NCBI GenBank assembly: GCA_964598845.1
Contig: CAZRDM010000017.1
Span: forward strand, 1 to 45,025
Source of the DNA: FEN-987 sp964598845
GTDB taxonomy: Archaea > Thermoproteota > Bathyarchaeia > 40CM-2-53-6
DNA length: 45,025 bases
Direction: 5' to 3'
In this document: piece after piece, positions 1 to 8,059 of the stretch
Position numbering within the stretch: position 1 is the first letter of the stretch
Layout: every line of letters begins with the position of its first letter
Translations under genes and position numbers: made by a program
Notes under the pieces: generated by a model
Told to the model about the DNA's origin: nothing
What the model saw: the letters and a program-made list of their open reading frames with translations, nothing else
The model's database searches: none

Positions 1-20
1 CTAACCTCAATCTCGTTCAT
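1..20 (-). CDS. Start of a downstream gene, cut off by the window edge
   Basis: On the minus strand an ATG at 20-18 opens 4 bases after the homoserine dehydrogenase stop and reads M-N-E-I-E-V before the window ends. An AGGA sequence lies about 12 bases upstream. The spacing suggests it is the next gene of the homoserine dehydrogenase operon. Too little is visible to name a product. Confidence 0.35.
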
Positions 21-24
21 TTTC

Positions 25-1080
25 TCACTTTCCTTGTGAAATCCTCAACCTATGAATCGCCAGTATATCGCTGACCAACCCGTACCCAGCAGAATCGCCA
101 CCTGCCCCCGGGCCAACAATCGTCACGTCCGGTTGGACGTCCATAGATATCTGGAGGGCGTTCGACACACCATTTACGTGAGCAAGGATGTCGGCATCTG
201 GAACAAGCGTAGGCTTCACGCTCCCCCTAACCTTGCCATCATCGTTTTTCGAAGCCGACGCAATGAGCTTGATACGTTTCGAATCCTGTGCAGCCTTCTT
301 GGTCTCATCGACAGTTATCTGGTTGATTCCCTGTCTTTCCACTTCCCCGTAGTCCATTTCGCCATCCATCAGAACATTTGCGAGAATCGTTATCTTGGCC
401 GCAGGATCGTACGCTTCCACATCACCTGCAGGATCGGCTTCAGCATAGCCGAGCTCTTGAGCTCGCTTCAAAGCATCCTCATAGTTCTTCCCCCGGGCCA
501 TCTCCGTCAAGATGTAGTTCGTTGTGCCGTTCAGGATTCCCCTCAGTCGGGTTATCCTTGCCCCAAGTAAACCGAATTCCTGCAGCTTGAAGACTGGTGT
601 GCCGCTCATAACGGTTGATTCAAACCTCAACTGGCGTCCTCTAGACCTCGCTATGCCCAACAGTTTTCTGAGGGCCAAGGCGATGGGGCCCTTATTCGAA
701 GTGACGACATCCATCCCAGATTCAAGAGCCGTGATGATGTGGCTTAGGCCAGGCTCTCCGTCCTTCAAGTTCGTCCAAGTCGTCTCGATCAGAATGTCGG
801 CATTTGAAGTCTTTATTGTGTCCATCGAGGAGAGCCCGCTCTGACCCTTCAGAACCTTACTGTCCAGCTTCTTTCCGTTTTCCACGAACTCCAAGGCCCT
901 TGAGAGATCAATACCTTCCTCGTTGTTCTGAATGAAACCCTTTGCTATGTCTGCGATTGCTACTACTCTGTAGTCAAAGTCGTATTCTAGCTTCAGGTAT
1001 CGTCTGTTCCTTACTAAATGCCAAGCGCAGCCCTGTCCCACCGTGCCGAAACCAACGAAGGCTAGGCTGAGTTCTACCAA
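25..1080 (-). CDS. hom: Homoserine dehydrogenase
   Basis: Reduces aspartate semialdehyde to homoserine with NAD(P)H, the branch point to threonine and methionine. The 351-residue protein has an N-terminal Rossmann loop GFGTVGQG (residues 10-17), an SNKGP motif (128-132), the family signature around GILNGTTNYI (181-190) and the catalytic region with D220, D225 and K229 (DVEAYDPAAK). It lacks the C-terminal ACT domain of the longer, feedback-regulated bacterial enzymes, as is common in archaea. The start is TTG at 1080; the nucleotide-binding strand begins at residue 5, so there is no room for a later start. It is followed after 4 bases by another minus-strand start, implying an operon. Assignment is firm; feedback control cannot be judged. 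Confidence 0.95.
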   Translation of the reverse strand: MVELSLAFVGFGTVGQGCAWHLVRNRRYLKLEYDFDYRVVAIADIAKGFIQNNEEGIDLSRALEFVENGKKLDSKVLKGQSGLSSMDTIKTSNADILIETTWTNLKDGEPGLSHIITALESGMDVVTSNKGPIALALRKLLGIARSRGRQLRFESTVMSGTPVFKLQEFGLLGARITRLRGILNGTTNYILTEMARGKNYEDALKRAQELGYAEADPAGDVEAYDPAAKITILANVLMDGEMDYGEVERQGINQITVDETKKAAQDSKRIKLIASASKNDDGKVRGSVKPTLVPDADILAHVNGVSNALQISMDVQPDVTIVGPGAGGDSAGYGLVSDILAIHRLRISQGK

Positions 1081-1229
1081 AGGCGATTACTCCATCTAAA
1101 TTCGGAAGGTGCAGATTCGTAACGAGCGGTCGGCCCCTTGTAAAGAGGGTTTCTGCTAAACAGATGTGGAATTAATCGAGGAGGTCTCTACACTAGACGC
1201 CTTACGGTAAATTTCGGTTGGCGTCTCTC

Positions 1230-1239
1230 TATATTTTAC
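1230..1239 (+). promoter_or_regulatory. Probable TATA box of the Tes gene
   Basis: The AT-rich CTATATTTTA lies about 73-82 bases upstream of the ATG at 1312. With the usual archaeal spacing of about 25 bases, transcription would begin near 1262, leaving a leader of about 50 bases. Inferred from sequence only. Confidence 0.4.
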
Positions 1240-1311
1240 ATTCTGAAGATTTAGACACATTCAAGCCGGTATTCTACGAAGCAATCCTTGGCCTATTCTG
1301 GGGGCGATCCG

Positions 1312-2781
1312 ATGTCCAAGAATGCCTTGAAAAGGACTTCGAGCCTCTGCCCGGAATGTTATCGAGTTCTCCCCGCGGAGCTCTTCGAATTAGATGGCAG
1401 AGTCATGATGAGCAAGTCTTGTCCAGAGCACGGTCACTTCGAGGACCTGTACTGGTCCGACTTCGAAGCGTGGAACCGCGTGAGGAAGTATTCCGTTCTC
1501 GGAGATGGTCTTGAAAACCCCCGAACAAGGGTCTCACGAGGTTGTCCATACGATTGTGGTATCTGTCCAAACCACAAGTCTCAGACTGTTCTTGCAATAA
1601 TCGACGTAACCAACCGATGCAATCTCAAGTGTCCAATATGCTTTGCAAATGCGGCTGCTGCAGGCTACATATACGAGCCATCCTTCCAAGACGTCTGCAA
1701 GATGATCGACAACCTCGCTGCAAACAGACCTGTATCGGTTAAAGCGCTCCAACTGAGCGGCGGAGAGCCAACACTGAGAGACGATCTCCCAGACATCGTT
1801 CAGTATGCCCACGATGCGGGCATACATCACGTTGAAGTAAACACCAACGGCATGAGGATAGCCCGTGACCGTTCCTACCTCAGGGAACTTATCGAAGCAG
1901 GAGTTTCGAGCTTCTACCTCCAATTTGATGGCGTGACACCAGAGCCATACAAGGTCACTCGCGGCCTTGACCTACTCCAAACGAAGCTAACAGCAATAGA
2001 GAATCTGAGAGCGGAGGGGCATGATAGCACAGTCTTGGTTATCACCCTAGTGAAGGGTGTCAACGACGATGAGCTTGGAGGCATTATGAACTTCGCTGCG
2101 AAGAACCATGACATTGTGAGGTGTGTTAACGTCCAACCAGTTTCCATGACGGGCAGGATTGATAGAAACAAGCTCGCTGAATACAGAATAACCATACCCG
2201 ACTTCATGAGACTTGTCGAAGAGCAGACGAGGGGGCAAATCAAACGGAGCGACTTCTACCCAGTTCCGACAGTTGTGCCATTTGCGAAGGCCGTTGGTGC
2301 ACTTAGGGGAAATAGATACCCCGAATTCACTATGCACGAGCACTGCGGCATGGCAACCTTTGTCTTTGTACAAGACGGAAAAATGGTTCCAATCACCAGG
2401 TACGCCGATATTGACGCATTCATGAATTGCATGAACGACGCCGCCAAGTTGGCTAGAGTGGGTAAAAGAGTCCGAGCAAAAATCAAGATGATGGAAAGCT
2501 CAAAGCATCTCAGACTTAAGGTACTTGCGCCACTGGTCGGGGGCATCATAAAAGAGGGTAGCTATGAAGCCCTAGGCAGCCTGATGCGCCAAGTAATAAT
2601 GATAGGCGCCATGCACTTCATGGATCCCTACAACTTTGACCTTGAAAGAGTAGAGCGCTGCGGCATTCACTACGCAGTCCCAGACGGCAGGATCATACCA
2701 TTCTGCACAATGAACACGCTCCACAGGGAGAAAATCGAACGACTATTCGCCAAGGCTGCACAAACCATTGTAGCAACATAG
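1312..2781 (+). CDS. tes: Radical SAM tetraether lipid synthase homologue (Tes)
   Basis: Tes enzymes (MJ0619 type) join two archaeol chains end to end through radical chemistry at the methyl termini, giving tetraether lipids. The protein has an N-terminal cysteine-rich segment (CPEC...C, then CPYDCGIC), the radical SAM cluster motif CNLKCPICFA (cysteines 103, 107 and 110 from the ATG), an SGGEPT motif for SAM binding, and the C-terminal cysteine motifs EHCGMATF and RCGIHYA...PFC, which match the extra iron-sulfur clusters of this family. A frame-compatible TTG exists at 1288, but ATG 1312 is preferred, with GGGGGC 8 bases upstream. Older annotation would call it a pterin methyltransferase-like radical SAM protein. 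The family looks clear; which product (GDGT or macrocyclic archaeol) is unknown. Confidence 0.85.
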   Translation: MSKNALKRTSSLCPECYRVLPAELFELDGRVMMSKSCPEHGHFEDLYWSDFEAWNRVRKYSVLGDGLENPRTRVSRGCPYDCGICPNHKSQTVLAIIDVTNRCNLKCPICFANAAAAGYIYEPSFQDVCKMIDNLAANRPVSVKALQLSGGEPTLRDDLPDIVQYAHDAGIHHVEVNTNGMRIARDRSYLRELIEAGVSSFYLQFDGVTPEPYKVTRGLDLLQTKLTAIENLRAEGHDSTVLVITLVKGVNDDELGGIMNFAAKNHDIVRCVNVQPVSMTGRIDRNKLAEYRITIPDFMRLVEEQTRGQIKRSDFYPVPTVVPFAKAVGALRGNRYPEFTMHEHCGMATFVFVQDGKMVPITRYADIDAFMNCMNDAAKLARVGKRVRAKIKMMESSKHLRLKVLAPLVGGIIKEGSYEALGSLMRQVIMIGAMHFMDPYNFDLERVERCGIHYAVPDGRIIPFCTMNTLHREKIERLFAKAAQTIVAT

Positions 2782-2839
2782 CGAGTTGAACGAGTCCGAG
2801 TAAACAACGCTCATAGGCCAATGTTCTTTCGCCTCAGCT

Positions 2840-2939
2840 NNNNNNNNNNNNNNNNNNNNNNNNNNNNNNNNNNNNNNNNNNNNNNNNNNNNNNNNNNNNN
2901 NNNNNNNNNNNNNNNNNNNNNNNNNNNNNNNNNNNNNNN
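2840..2939. other. Assembly gap of 100 N
   Basis: Exactly 100 undetermined bases, the conventional placeholder for a scaffold gap of unknown true length. Synteny across this point is therefore not proved by the sequence. Confidence 0.98.
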
Positions 2940-2941
2940 TA

Positions 2942-3076
2942 CTCGATGTCAGAACTCAGGAGGTTCAGGGTAGCCTCGAAAGTTTTCTGCGCGTGAGGTC
3001 AATGAAGAGTCAAACTCACGACAAGAAATGGCACCGTATCATCCTCAATAACGATCTGACAGTTGGACTGGAATAG
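2942..3076 (+). CDS. Possible C-terminal end of a protein entering from the gap
   Basis: An open frame with no start runs out of the gap for 44 codons and ends at TAG 3074-3076. It contains S-L-E-S-F-L-R-V-R-S and K-K-W-H-R-I-I-L-N-N-D. The composition is protein-like but I do not recognise it, and a chance open frame of this size is quite possible. Confidence 0.25.
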   Translation, partial: LDVRTQEVQGSLESFLRVRSMKSQTHDKKWHRIILNNDLTVGLE

Positions 3077-3150
3077 ACTGGATTCTCAAAATCGCAGTCC
3101 CTAGACGCGGCAAGAAGCGACACAACAGCGACTAGCCCTAGCTAAGTTTT

Positions 3151-3440
3151 CTATTTCCCGCGCAGATTTAAGCGAAAAAAGAGGTTCAGTGCAAGAGGCA
3201 GGTTGATCTGCCACGTCATCTTGCTCAGACAACGCAGGTCGTCTTCGAAACCGTTGCTGAGGAATTGTCGAAGCGCACTGTCGAGTTGCATATCGTTCAT
3301 GAATTGAGACTTTATGTCGCATTCAGTGACCACTTTGATTCAGCCAGGAACCTCAGTGTATGTGTTGACCATCTTACCCGTAATCGGTCCTTCTAGAAAT
3401 TCGATGATTAACTGGCTGGGAGTTCTCTGTCACTTTCAAG
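3151..3440 (-). pseudogene. Decayed SRPBCC/polyketide-cyclase-like gene
   Basis: Reading the minus strand from about 3440, LKVTENSQP is followed, after a frame change near 3413, by LIIEFLEGPITGKMVNTYTE. An in-frame TGA at 3342-3340 then interrupts a frame that continues as IKVVTECDIKSQFMND and LRQFLSNGFEDDLR to TAG at 3151. The order (EFLEGPITG, TYTE, KVV.ECD, a C-terminal helix ending near a LRxLxK segment) is that of the second half of a START/SRPBCC fold protein. The N-terminal half is absent; ferritin control sequences lie there instead. One frameshift and one stop make it a pseudogene unless they are sequencing errors. The intact 60-residue tail after the stop could look like a small gene but is not one in its own right. 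Confidence 0.6.
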
Positions 3441-3463
3441 TTAAGAGAGGTTTCTCACAATAG

Positions 3464-3477
3464 TTAGCCACGCCTAA
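3464..3477. promoter_or_regulatory. Candidate DtxR/IdeR-like iron box upstream of ferritin
   Basis: TTAGCCACGCCTAA has one perfect GCCTAA arm and a left arm differing by one base from TTAGGC. It matches the fully symmetric site in front of the FTR1 gene (30114-30129) at all outer positions. It lies 15 bases upstream of the ferritin TATA box, where an activator would bind. Inferred function: iron-dependent activation of ferritin. Confidence 0.4.
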
Positions 3478-3492
3478 TGAGCTGGCAAGAAG

Positions 3493-3500
3493 TTTTATTT
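3493..3500 (+). promoter_or_regulatory. Probable TATA box of ferritin
   Basis: TTTTATTT lies 43-50 bases upstream of the ATG at 3544, placing the expected transcription start near 3522 with a leader of about 20 bases containing GAGGGTG. Confidence 0.45.
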
Positions 3501-3543
3501 CCAGTGAAACATAACCGGGCTCGGAAACGAGGGTGTATTGAGG

Positions 3544-4041
3544 ATGGCGATTAAGCCCAAGATCGAAACTGCGTTCAATAATCATATGAACAAAGAATTC
3601 TACTCGTATTACCTCTACATTTCACTCGCTGCCCACTTTGAGTCCGCCAATCTGAAAGGATTCGCTCACTGGCTGCGAATCCAAGCGAACGAAGAGTTGG
3701 GACACGCAATGAAGTTCTACGATCACCTCCTTGACCGAGGAGGAAAGGTAACACTCAAGCCAATCGAGTCGCCTCAATCGAAATGGAAGTCACACGAGGA
3801 AGCGTTTCAGTCTGCCTATGAACATGAGCGGAAGGTCACAGAAGCAATTAACCAACTCTCCGATCTGGCGAAATCGGAGAAGGATCACGCAGCTGAAGTC
3901 TTTCTACAATGGTTCGTTAATGAGCAGGTAGAAGAAGAGCTAATCGCGAACGAGATTGTGCAGAAAATTGGACTCATTGGCGATGAAGGTAGCGCTCTAC
4001 TGATGCTCGACGCTGAGCTTGGGAAGAGATCCGCCAAATAG
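3544..4041 (+). CDS. ftn: Ferritin (prokaryotic FtnA type)
   Basis: Oxidises ferrous iron and stores it as a mineral inside a 24-subunit shell. The 165-residue four-helix bundle has the usual length and the ferroxidase ligands: E18 (NKEFYSYYLY), E51 and H54 (ANEELGHAMK), E95 (YEHERKV) and Q128 (WFVNEQVEEE), counted from the ATG. It has no haem-binding methionine context typical of bacterioferritin. A TTG at 3538 in frame would add two residues; ATG 3544 is the simpler choice. The gene stands alone, with a TATA box at 3493 and an iron-box-like palindrome at 3464 upstream, suggesting iron control together with the FTR1 permease at 29.2-30.1 kb. Confidence 0.93.
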   Translation: MAIKPKIETAFNNHMNKEFYSYYLYISLAAHFESANLKGFAHWLRIQANEELGHAMKFYDHLLDRGGKVTLKPIESPQSKWKSHEEAFQSAYEHERKVTEAINQLSDLAKSEKDHAAEVFLQWFVNEQVEEELIANEIVQKIGLIGDEGSALLMLDAELGKRSAK

Positions 4042-4166
4042 AATCACCACGTCAAGAAATTGGGAACAAACCCTAGCTCCCTTCACGCGCCCATAGTTCA
4101 GGCCTTGATTCGATGAGTGAGCTCAAACAAGGCCAAAAATCATAAACGCATTCTTCATGCCTAGGC

Positions 4167-4173
4167 GGAGGTG
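4167..4173 (+). promoter_or_regulatory. Ribosome binding site deciding the start at 4180
   Basis: GGAGGTG, a full Shine-Dalgarno match, ends 6 bases before ATG 4180. It overlaps the alternative in-frame GTG at 4171, so the ATG is the real start. Such strong sites are rare in this window. Confidence 0.6.
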
Positions 4174-4179
4174 GACGCC

Positions 4180-4548
4180 ATGGCGCTGGTTAACTTAGAT
4201 CAAGTGATCCTTCACATAGCAGTCAACACCATAATCATCGGACCGGTCCTGTGGCTTGCGGGACGAGCTCTTGTAGGGAAGAAGAAGGCGAAGTTCACAG
4301 ATGGTCTCTGGATCGCCGCCCTCGGAACCATAATCGGTTCGTTGCTGGGGTTCCTGTTTTCTGGGATAATTGCCTCCATAATTGTTGTGATAATCTGGTT
4401 GGCGCTCATAAAGCGCTTCTTCGATTGCGGATGGCTGAGGGCTCTGCTCATAGCGATCGTAGCCATAATCATCTTCATCATCATAACCGCCATGCTGGCA
4501 CTGATCGGATTTGTCGCACTGAGACCATTCCTCGCCAGACTATTCTAA
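4180..4548 (+). CDS. Small integral membrane protein, unknown function
   Basis: 122 residues from ATG 4180, almost entirely hydrophobic. Three to four membrane helices are visible: an N-terminal one (HIAVNTIIIGPVLWLAGRAL), a long central stretch around GTIIGSLLGFLFSGIIASII, one after the basic loop IKRFFDCGW, and a C-terminal one ending ALRPFLARLF. No catalytic motif is seen. It stands alone between ferritin and aldehyde dehydrogenase. A TATA-like TCATAAAC at about 4139-4146 would place transcription just before the Shine-Dalgarno site. I do not recognise the family beyond small archaeal multi-helix membrane proteins. Confidence 0.7.
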   Translation: MALVNLDQVILHIAVNTIIIGPVLWLAGRALVGKKKAKFTDGLWIAALGTIIGSLLGFLFSGIIASIIVVIIWLALIKRFFDCGWLRALLIAIVAIIIFIIITAMLALIGFVALRPFLARLF

Positions 4549-4803
4549 TGGTACAGTTTCAGGTGCATCCATCCGAGGATACCACCGCGAGCAACGCAAT
4601 CTAACTACCGCATTCATCCCAAGTGGAATGCGCTCAGAATTGAGCTAGACACCCGATGAATAGATCCTAATCATCCAAGAGCCTTCTTTCTCTCTTCTAG
4701 TTAGTACCCAATTTAACGTAAGTGCACAAGACTGAAATAAGCAAAGCAGATTCGCGGCCAGACTGTAGGGGATTCTAGTTTGGTACCTCAAAGGTCGGTT
4801 CTC

Positions 4804-6414
4804 ATGAAGCGTAAGAAAGCTGCAAGACCTAGAAAGAAGGTCGCGCCGAAGGTTCCCCGTATCACCTATGCGACCCTTGCAGTCACCCCCAAGGATGACG
4901 AAGCCTACGAGAAGGCCGTAGCTCAAGTTCGCAGCAGACTGGGCGGCCACTTTACAATGTTCATCAACGGTGAGAAATGGACATCGACTGGAGAAGAGAT
5001 GTCGCATGTCAGTCCCGTTGATACGAGAATCATTGTTAGTTGTTTCCCGAAGGGCACCCGGGATGACGTGAGGTCCGCCATCGCAGCGGCTCGCGACGCC
5101 TTTCCCAAATGGAAGGCGTTACCCTACAAGGACCGCATAGCAATTCTTCGTAAAGCCGCAGATCTGATCATCGAGCGACTATACGAACTGGCGGCGTGGA
5201 TGGCGTTTGAGGTTGGTAAGAGTCGCGCCGAATCCTTGGCTGAGGTCAATGAGTCTGCCGAGCTGATCAGATACTATTGTCAGCAAATGGAAGAGAACAA
5301 GGGGTTTGTGCGTCCGCTCGAGTCACCAGGCCCGGGGCAGGAAACGTCCAGTGTCTTGCGGCCCTATGGAGTCTGGGCTGTGATCTCGCCGTGGAATTTC
5401 CCCTTAGCATTAGCAGCTGGCATGTCCGCAGGAGCTATGGTTGCAGGGAACACAGTCGTCTTCAAGCCTTCAAGCGAATCCCCGGTAATCGCGTATGAAT
5501 TGACCCGAGCCTACTTGGATGCAGGAATCCCGCGAGGCGTCTTCAACTTCGTGACCGGCCCGGGTGCGACGGTCGGAGCCGAGTTGCTGGATAATCCAGG
5601 GATCGACGGAATGATTTTCACCGGCTCGAAAGCCGTTGGAATGGGACTCTACAAGAGTTTCGCTAGGGATTATCCCAAGCCAGTTATCACCGAAATGGGA
5701 GGAAAGAATCCTACTATAGTCACTTCAACCGCAGATCTTGATCAGGCCGCCGAAGGGGTAGTGCGTGCGGCCTTCGGATTTGGAGGCCAGAAATGTAGTG
5801 CCTGCTCACGCGTCTACGTAGAAAACAGCGTGAAAGAGAAGTTTCTTGCGTTGTTGATAGACTACACTAAGAAATACGCGAAGATTGGCGATCCAACTCG
5901 CAAGGAGACTTTCCTTGGTCCCGTGATAAACAAAGCTGCGGTTGAGACGTATGCGACGGCTTCCGAGGAAGCCAGCCGTGACGGCGGCAGATTCCTTTGC
6001 GGCGGCAACCAGCTCAGGGAGGGAGACCTCCAATATGGGTACTTCGTTGAGCCCGCAATCGTTGACGGCCTTCCAGTGACGCATCGCCTATTCAAAGAAG
6101 AGCTGTTCGTCCCCTTCCTCGCTGTTGCAGGCGTAGAGTCCTTCGAAGAAGCTCTGAAGCTTGCGAACGATTCTGAGTACGGATTGTGCGCTGGCATTTA
6201 CAGCAAGAAGAAGGAAGAACTGGAGGCTTTCTTCGACCACATCGAGGCAGGTGTAACTTACACCAACAGACGCGCAGGCGCAACGACAGGCGCATGGCCG
6301 GGCGTTAACTCCTTCGGCGGATGGAAAGGCAGCGGCTCCACGGGCAAGAGCGGCCTAGGACCCTACTATGTCCAACAATTCATGCGGGAACAGTCACGCT
6401 GGACTGTAAAGTAG
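4804..6414 (+). CDS. Aldehyde dehydrogenase, probably 1-pyrroline-5-carboxylate dehydrogenase
   Basis: An NAD(P)-dependent aldehyde dehydrogenase of 536 residues from ATG 4804. Visible are the oxyanion Asn in SPWNFPL, the cofactor-binding KPSSESP, the general-base Glu in TEMGGKNP and the catalytic Cys in GFGGQKCSACSR (codon at 5794, about residue 331). The combination QKCSACSR with the C-terminal TNRRAGATTG and FGGWKGSG is typical of the RocA/PutA-like group that oxidises glutamate-gamma-semialdehyde to glutamate. No proline dehydrogenase is nearby, so the substrate is inferred. The N-terminus is very basic (KRKKAARPRKK), possibly for nucleic acid or membrane contact. An earlier in-frame TTG (4780) is less likely. 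Confidence 0.88.
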   Translation: MKRKKAARPRKKVAPKVPRITYATLAVTPKDDEAYEKAVAQVRSRLGGHFTMFINGEKWTSTGEEMSHVSPVDTRIIVSCFPKGTRDDVRSAIAAARDAFPKWKALPYKDRIAILRKAADLIIERLYELAAWMAFEVGKSRAESLAEVNESAELIRYYCQQMEENKGFVRPLESPGPGQETSSVLRPYGVWAVISPWNFPLALAAGMSAGAMVAGNTVVFKPSSESPVIAYELTRAYLDAGIPRGVFNFVTGPGATVGAELLDNPGIDGMIFTGSKAVGMGLYKSFARDYPKPVITEMGGKNPTIVTSTADLDQAAEGVVRAAFGFGGQKCSACSRVYVENSVKEKFLALLIDYTKKYAKIGDPTRKETFLGPVINKAAVETYATASEEASRDGGRFLCGGNQLREGDLQYGYFVEPAIVDGLPVTHRLFKEELFVPFLAVAGVESFEEALKLANDSEYGLCAGIYSKKKEELEAFFDHIEAGVTYTNRRAGATTGAWPGVNSFGGWKGSGSTGKSGLGPYYVQQFMREQSRWTVK

Positions 6415-6624
6415 ACCCCTCAAGAACTAAGCAGACCGTAAACTCTGAAGCTACAAAGATCGCAATCGTCTAACGCTTAATTCAGCATGCTGGTTCTCTT
6501 TCTTCTCGGTGCTATTGGAGAGGCCACCAATTGACTGGCAGGGGCAGCTTGACTATCCGTTGCAAAATAGGAGAGAAAGCAAATGATCTATTGGACGCAA
6601 TTCAGGATGCTTCTCAGGGTTTTC
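6415..6624. other. Intergenic stretch between convergent genes
   Basis: No known element. A 43-codon TTG-started plus-strand frame (6531-6662, beginning L-T-G-R-G-S-L-T-I-R-C-K) runs into the 3' end of the M20 peptidase. It has a protein-like look but no homologue I recognise, and it overlaps the neighbour by 38 bases, so I do not call it a gene. Confidence 0.3.
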
Positions 6625-7767
6625 TCAGTTCTGAGAGAGCATATTGTACAATACCCGACTGAACTCCTCCAGTCTTCTTACGTTGATATATTCATCTGCT
6701 ATATGCGCTGTTTCTCCAGGTCCTAGAATCACTGTCTTTATGCCAGCTATCTGGTCAAAGTATATGGAATCTGTCCGACCTGATTCAACCCTGAATTTGG
6801 GATTGTATCCCAGTGTTTGTTGCACGCTTTCCACGGTCAAAGTCACAGTCGGATGTTTTCGATCTAACAGGTAGGATCTCTGTGGCTTCAAGTACTCGAC
6901 CTTGAAGTCGATTTCCTTCACCGTGGACAGCGCAGCGTCAACTTGCTCTTTGATTTCGTCCCAAACTTCGTTTGGTAATACCCGGCGTTCGCAAGTTATC
7001 TTGCATTCGCCTGGTACGATGTTGATGGCGATACCGCCCTGTATCATATTCACGTTTAGTTCTGTGTATGCCTCATGTTCATCCAATAGCATTCTAGCAG
7101 GGGGTAGCTTCCTAAGCGCTTCGATAACCTTCATCATGTCGTAAATGGCGTTGCGTCCTTCACGTGGATCGGAGGAATGGGCCTCTCTACCTATCGTGGT
7201 AACCGTGAACCCTACTCTCCCGCCGCAGCCTAGAGAGACCATGAGTCTATCACCCTCTACAGTGCCTTCGACATTGATTCCGCTCTCAGCCTCCAATCGA
7301 TTATGTTCCAAGAAATAGGGGGCACCGAGCCATGTTTCGCCGTCCAAAATTATGTTGTTGTCCTCGTAGTTCGAAAACAATACCTCAAGTTTTTTGAAAC
7401 GGCAACTATTCAGCTTGCTGAGCACGTACAGAGTCGCGGCCACGCCGCCCTTGTCATCTGACGTTCCCAGACCGTAGAGCTTGTCGTTCTCCAAGGATGC
7501 ACGTAGCGGGTTTCTGGTCCACCTTGGGGTGGGAGGGACAGTATCGAAATGCCCATTGATCAGAAACGCCTCTCTACCCTGCTTGAAAGTCTTAGTGCCC
7601 AGAACATTGTTCAATCTATCAACGATGACGTTGTACCCTGACTTGGACAATTCATTTGAGAGATACTGTGCGCAATCGCGCATGCCATCTTCTTGGTAGG
7701 TAGGGAATTCTGTGAGTTTACTCAGAATATCTATTGTTGATGACCAATCGGACTTGCTGCTGGGCAA
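6625..7767 (-). CDS. M20 family metallopeptidase (ArgE/DapE-like deacylase)
   Basis: A two-zinc amidohydrolase of 380 residues, the size of ArgE/DapE/CPG2 relatives. Metal ligands and catalytic residues are visible: H73 and D75 in NGHFDTVP, D104 in GTSDDKGG, E135-D136 (SNYEDN, where the family usually has Glu-Glu), E167 in GINVEGT and the C-terminal His in GETAHIADEY. The dimerisation/lid domain lies between about 180 and 290 (REAHSSDPREGRNAI). The substrate could be an N-acyl amino acid or a small peptide; the context does not help. The start is TTG at 7767, as no ATG occurs before residue 29 and the first helix would be lost. No Shine-Dalgarno site is evident. Confidence 0.85.
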   Translation of the reverse strand: MPSSKSDWSSTIDILSKLTEFPTYQEDGMRDCAQYLSNELSKSGYNVIVDRLNNVLGTKTFKQGREAFLINGHFDTVPPTPRWTRNPLRASLENDKLYGLGTSDDKGGVAATLYVLSKLNSCRFKKLEVLFSNYEDNNIILDGETWLGAPYFLEHNRLEAESGINVEGTVEGDRLMVSLGCGGRVGFTVTTIGREAHSSDPREGRNAIYDMMKVIEALRKLPPARMLLDEHEAYTELNVNMIQGGIAINIVPGECKITCERRVLPNEVWDEIKEQVDAALSTVKEIDFKVEYLKPQRSYLLDRKHPTVTLTVESVQQTLGYNPKFRVESGRTDSIYFDQIAGIKTVILGPGETAHIADEYINVRRLEEFSRVLYNMLSQN

Positions 7768-7792
7768 GGAGATCTACGAACCGTCACAAGGT

Positions 7793-7990
7793 CTAGAGAA
7801 TCTTGACAGATTCTGTCTTAATGATGACGCGTTTTTCGTCGGGCCTTGACTTTTGATATCTCCCTGCATCCGTGTATTTCTTGGGGAACTCATCGATATG
7901 GGCGTCTGCACCATCATATGTCTGTGCAATGACTTGTCCCCTGATCACAACATCGTCGTGGGAATTGTTGTGGTCAAAGACACGACGACT
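7793..7990 (-). pseudogene. C-terminal fragment of a PPOX-class F420-dependent oxidoreductase
   Basis: Minus-strand frame 7990-7793 reads RRVFDHNNSHDDVVIRGQV, then GADAHIDEFPKKYTDAGRYQ, then RPDEKRVIIKTESVKIL and TAG. This closely follows the C-terminal half of PPOX-fold F420-dependent enzymes (consensus ...VEIRGRV...GADAHID.LAKKY...RPGE.RVI.KI). The frame stays open upstream towards 8059 but loses resemblance and has no credible start codon; the N-terminal half of the split barrel is missing. It sits between the thermosome stop (8060) and the M20 start (7767). Most likely a truncated remnant. Confidence 0.6.
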
Positions 7991-8059
7991 CGCGCTGAAC
8001 GGTGAGCAGTGTAAGCTTAGCTGGATGTTCAGGACGAGGCTTGGCCGGGGGGATGGCGT

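Noticed and set aside
4158..4166. GCCTAGGC palindrome before the small membrane gene, considered as an iron box
   Set aside because: The half-sites are in the wrong order (GCC outside) and do not match the TTAGGC...GCCTAA arrangement.
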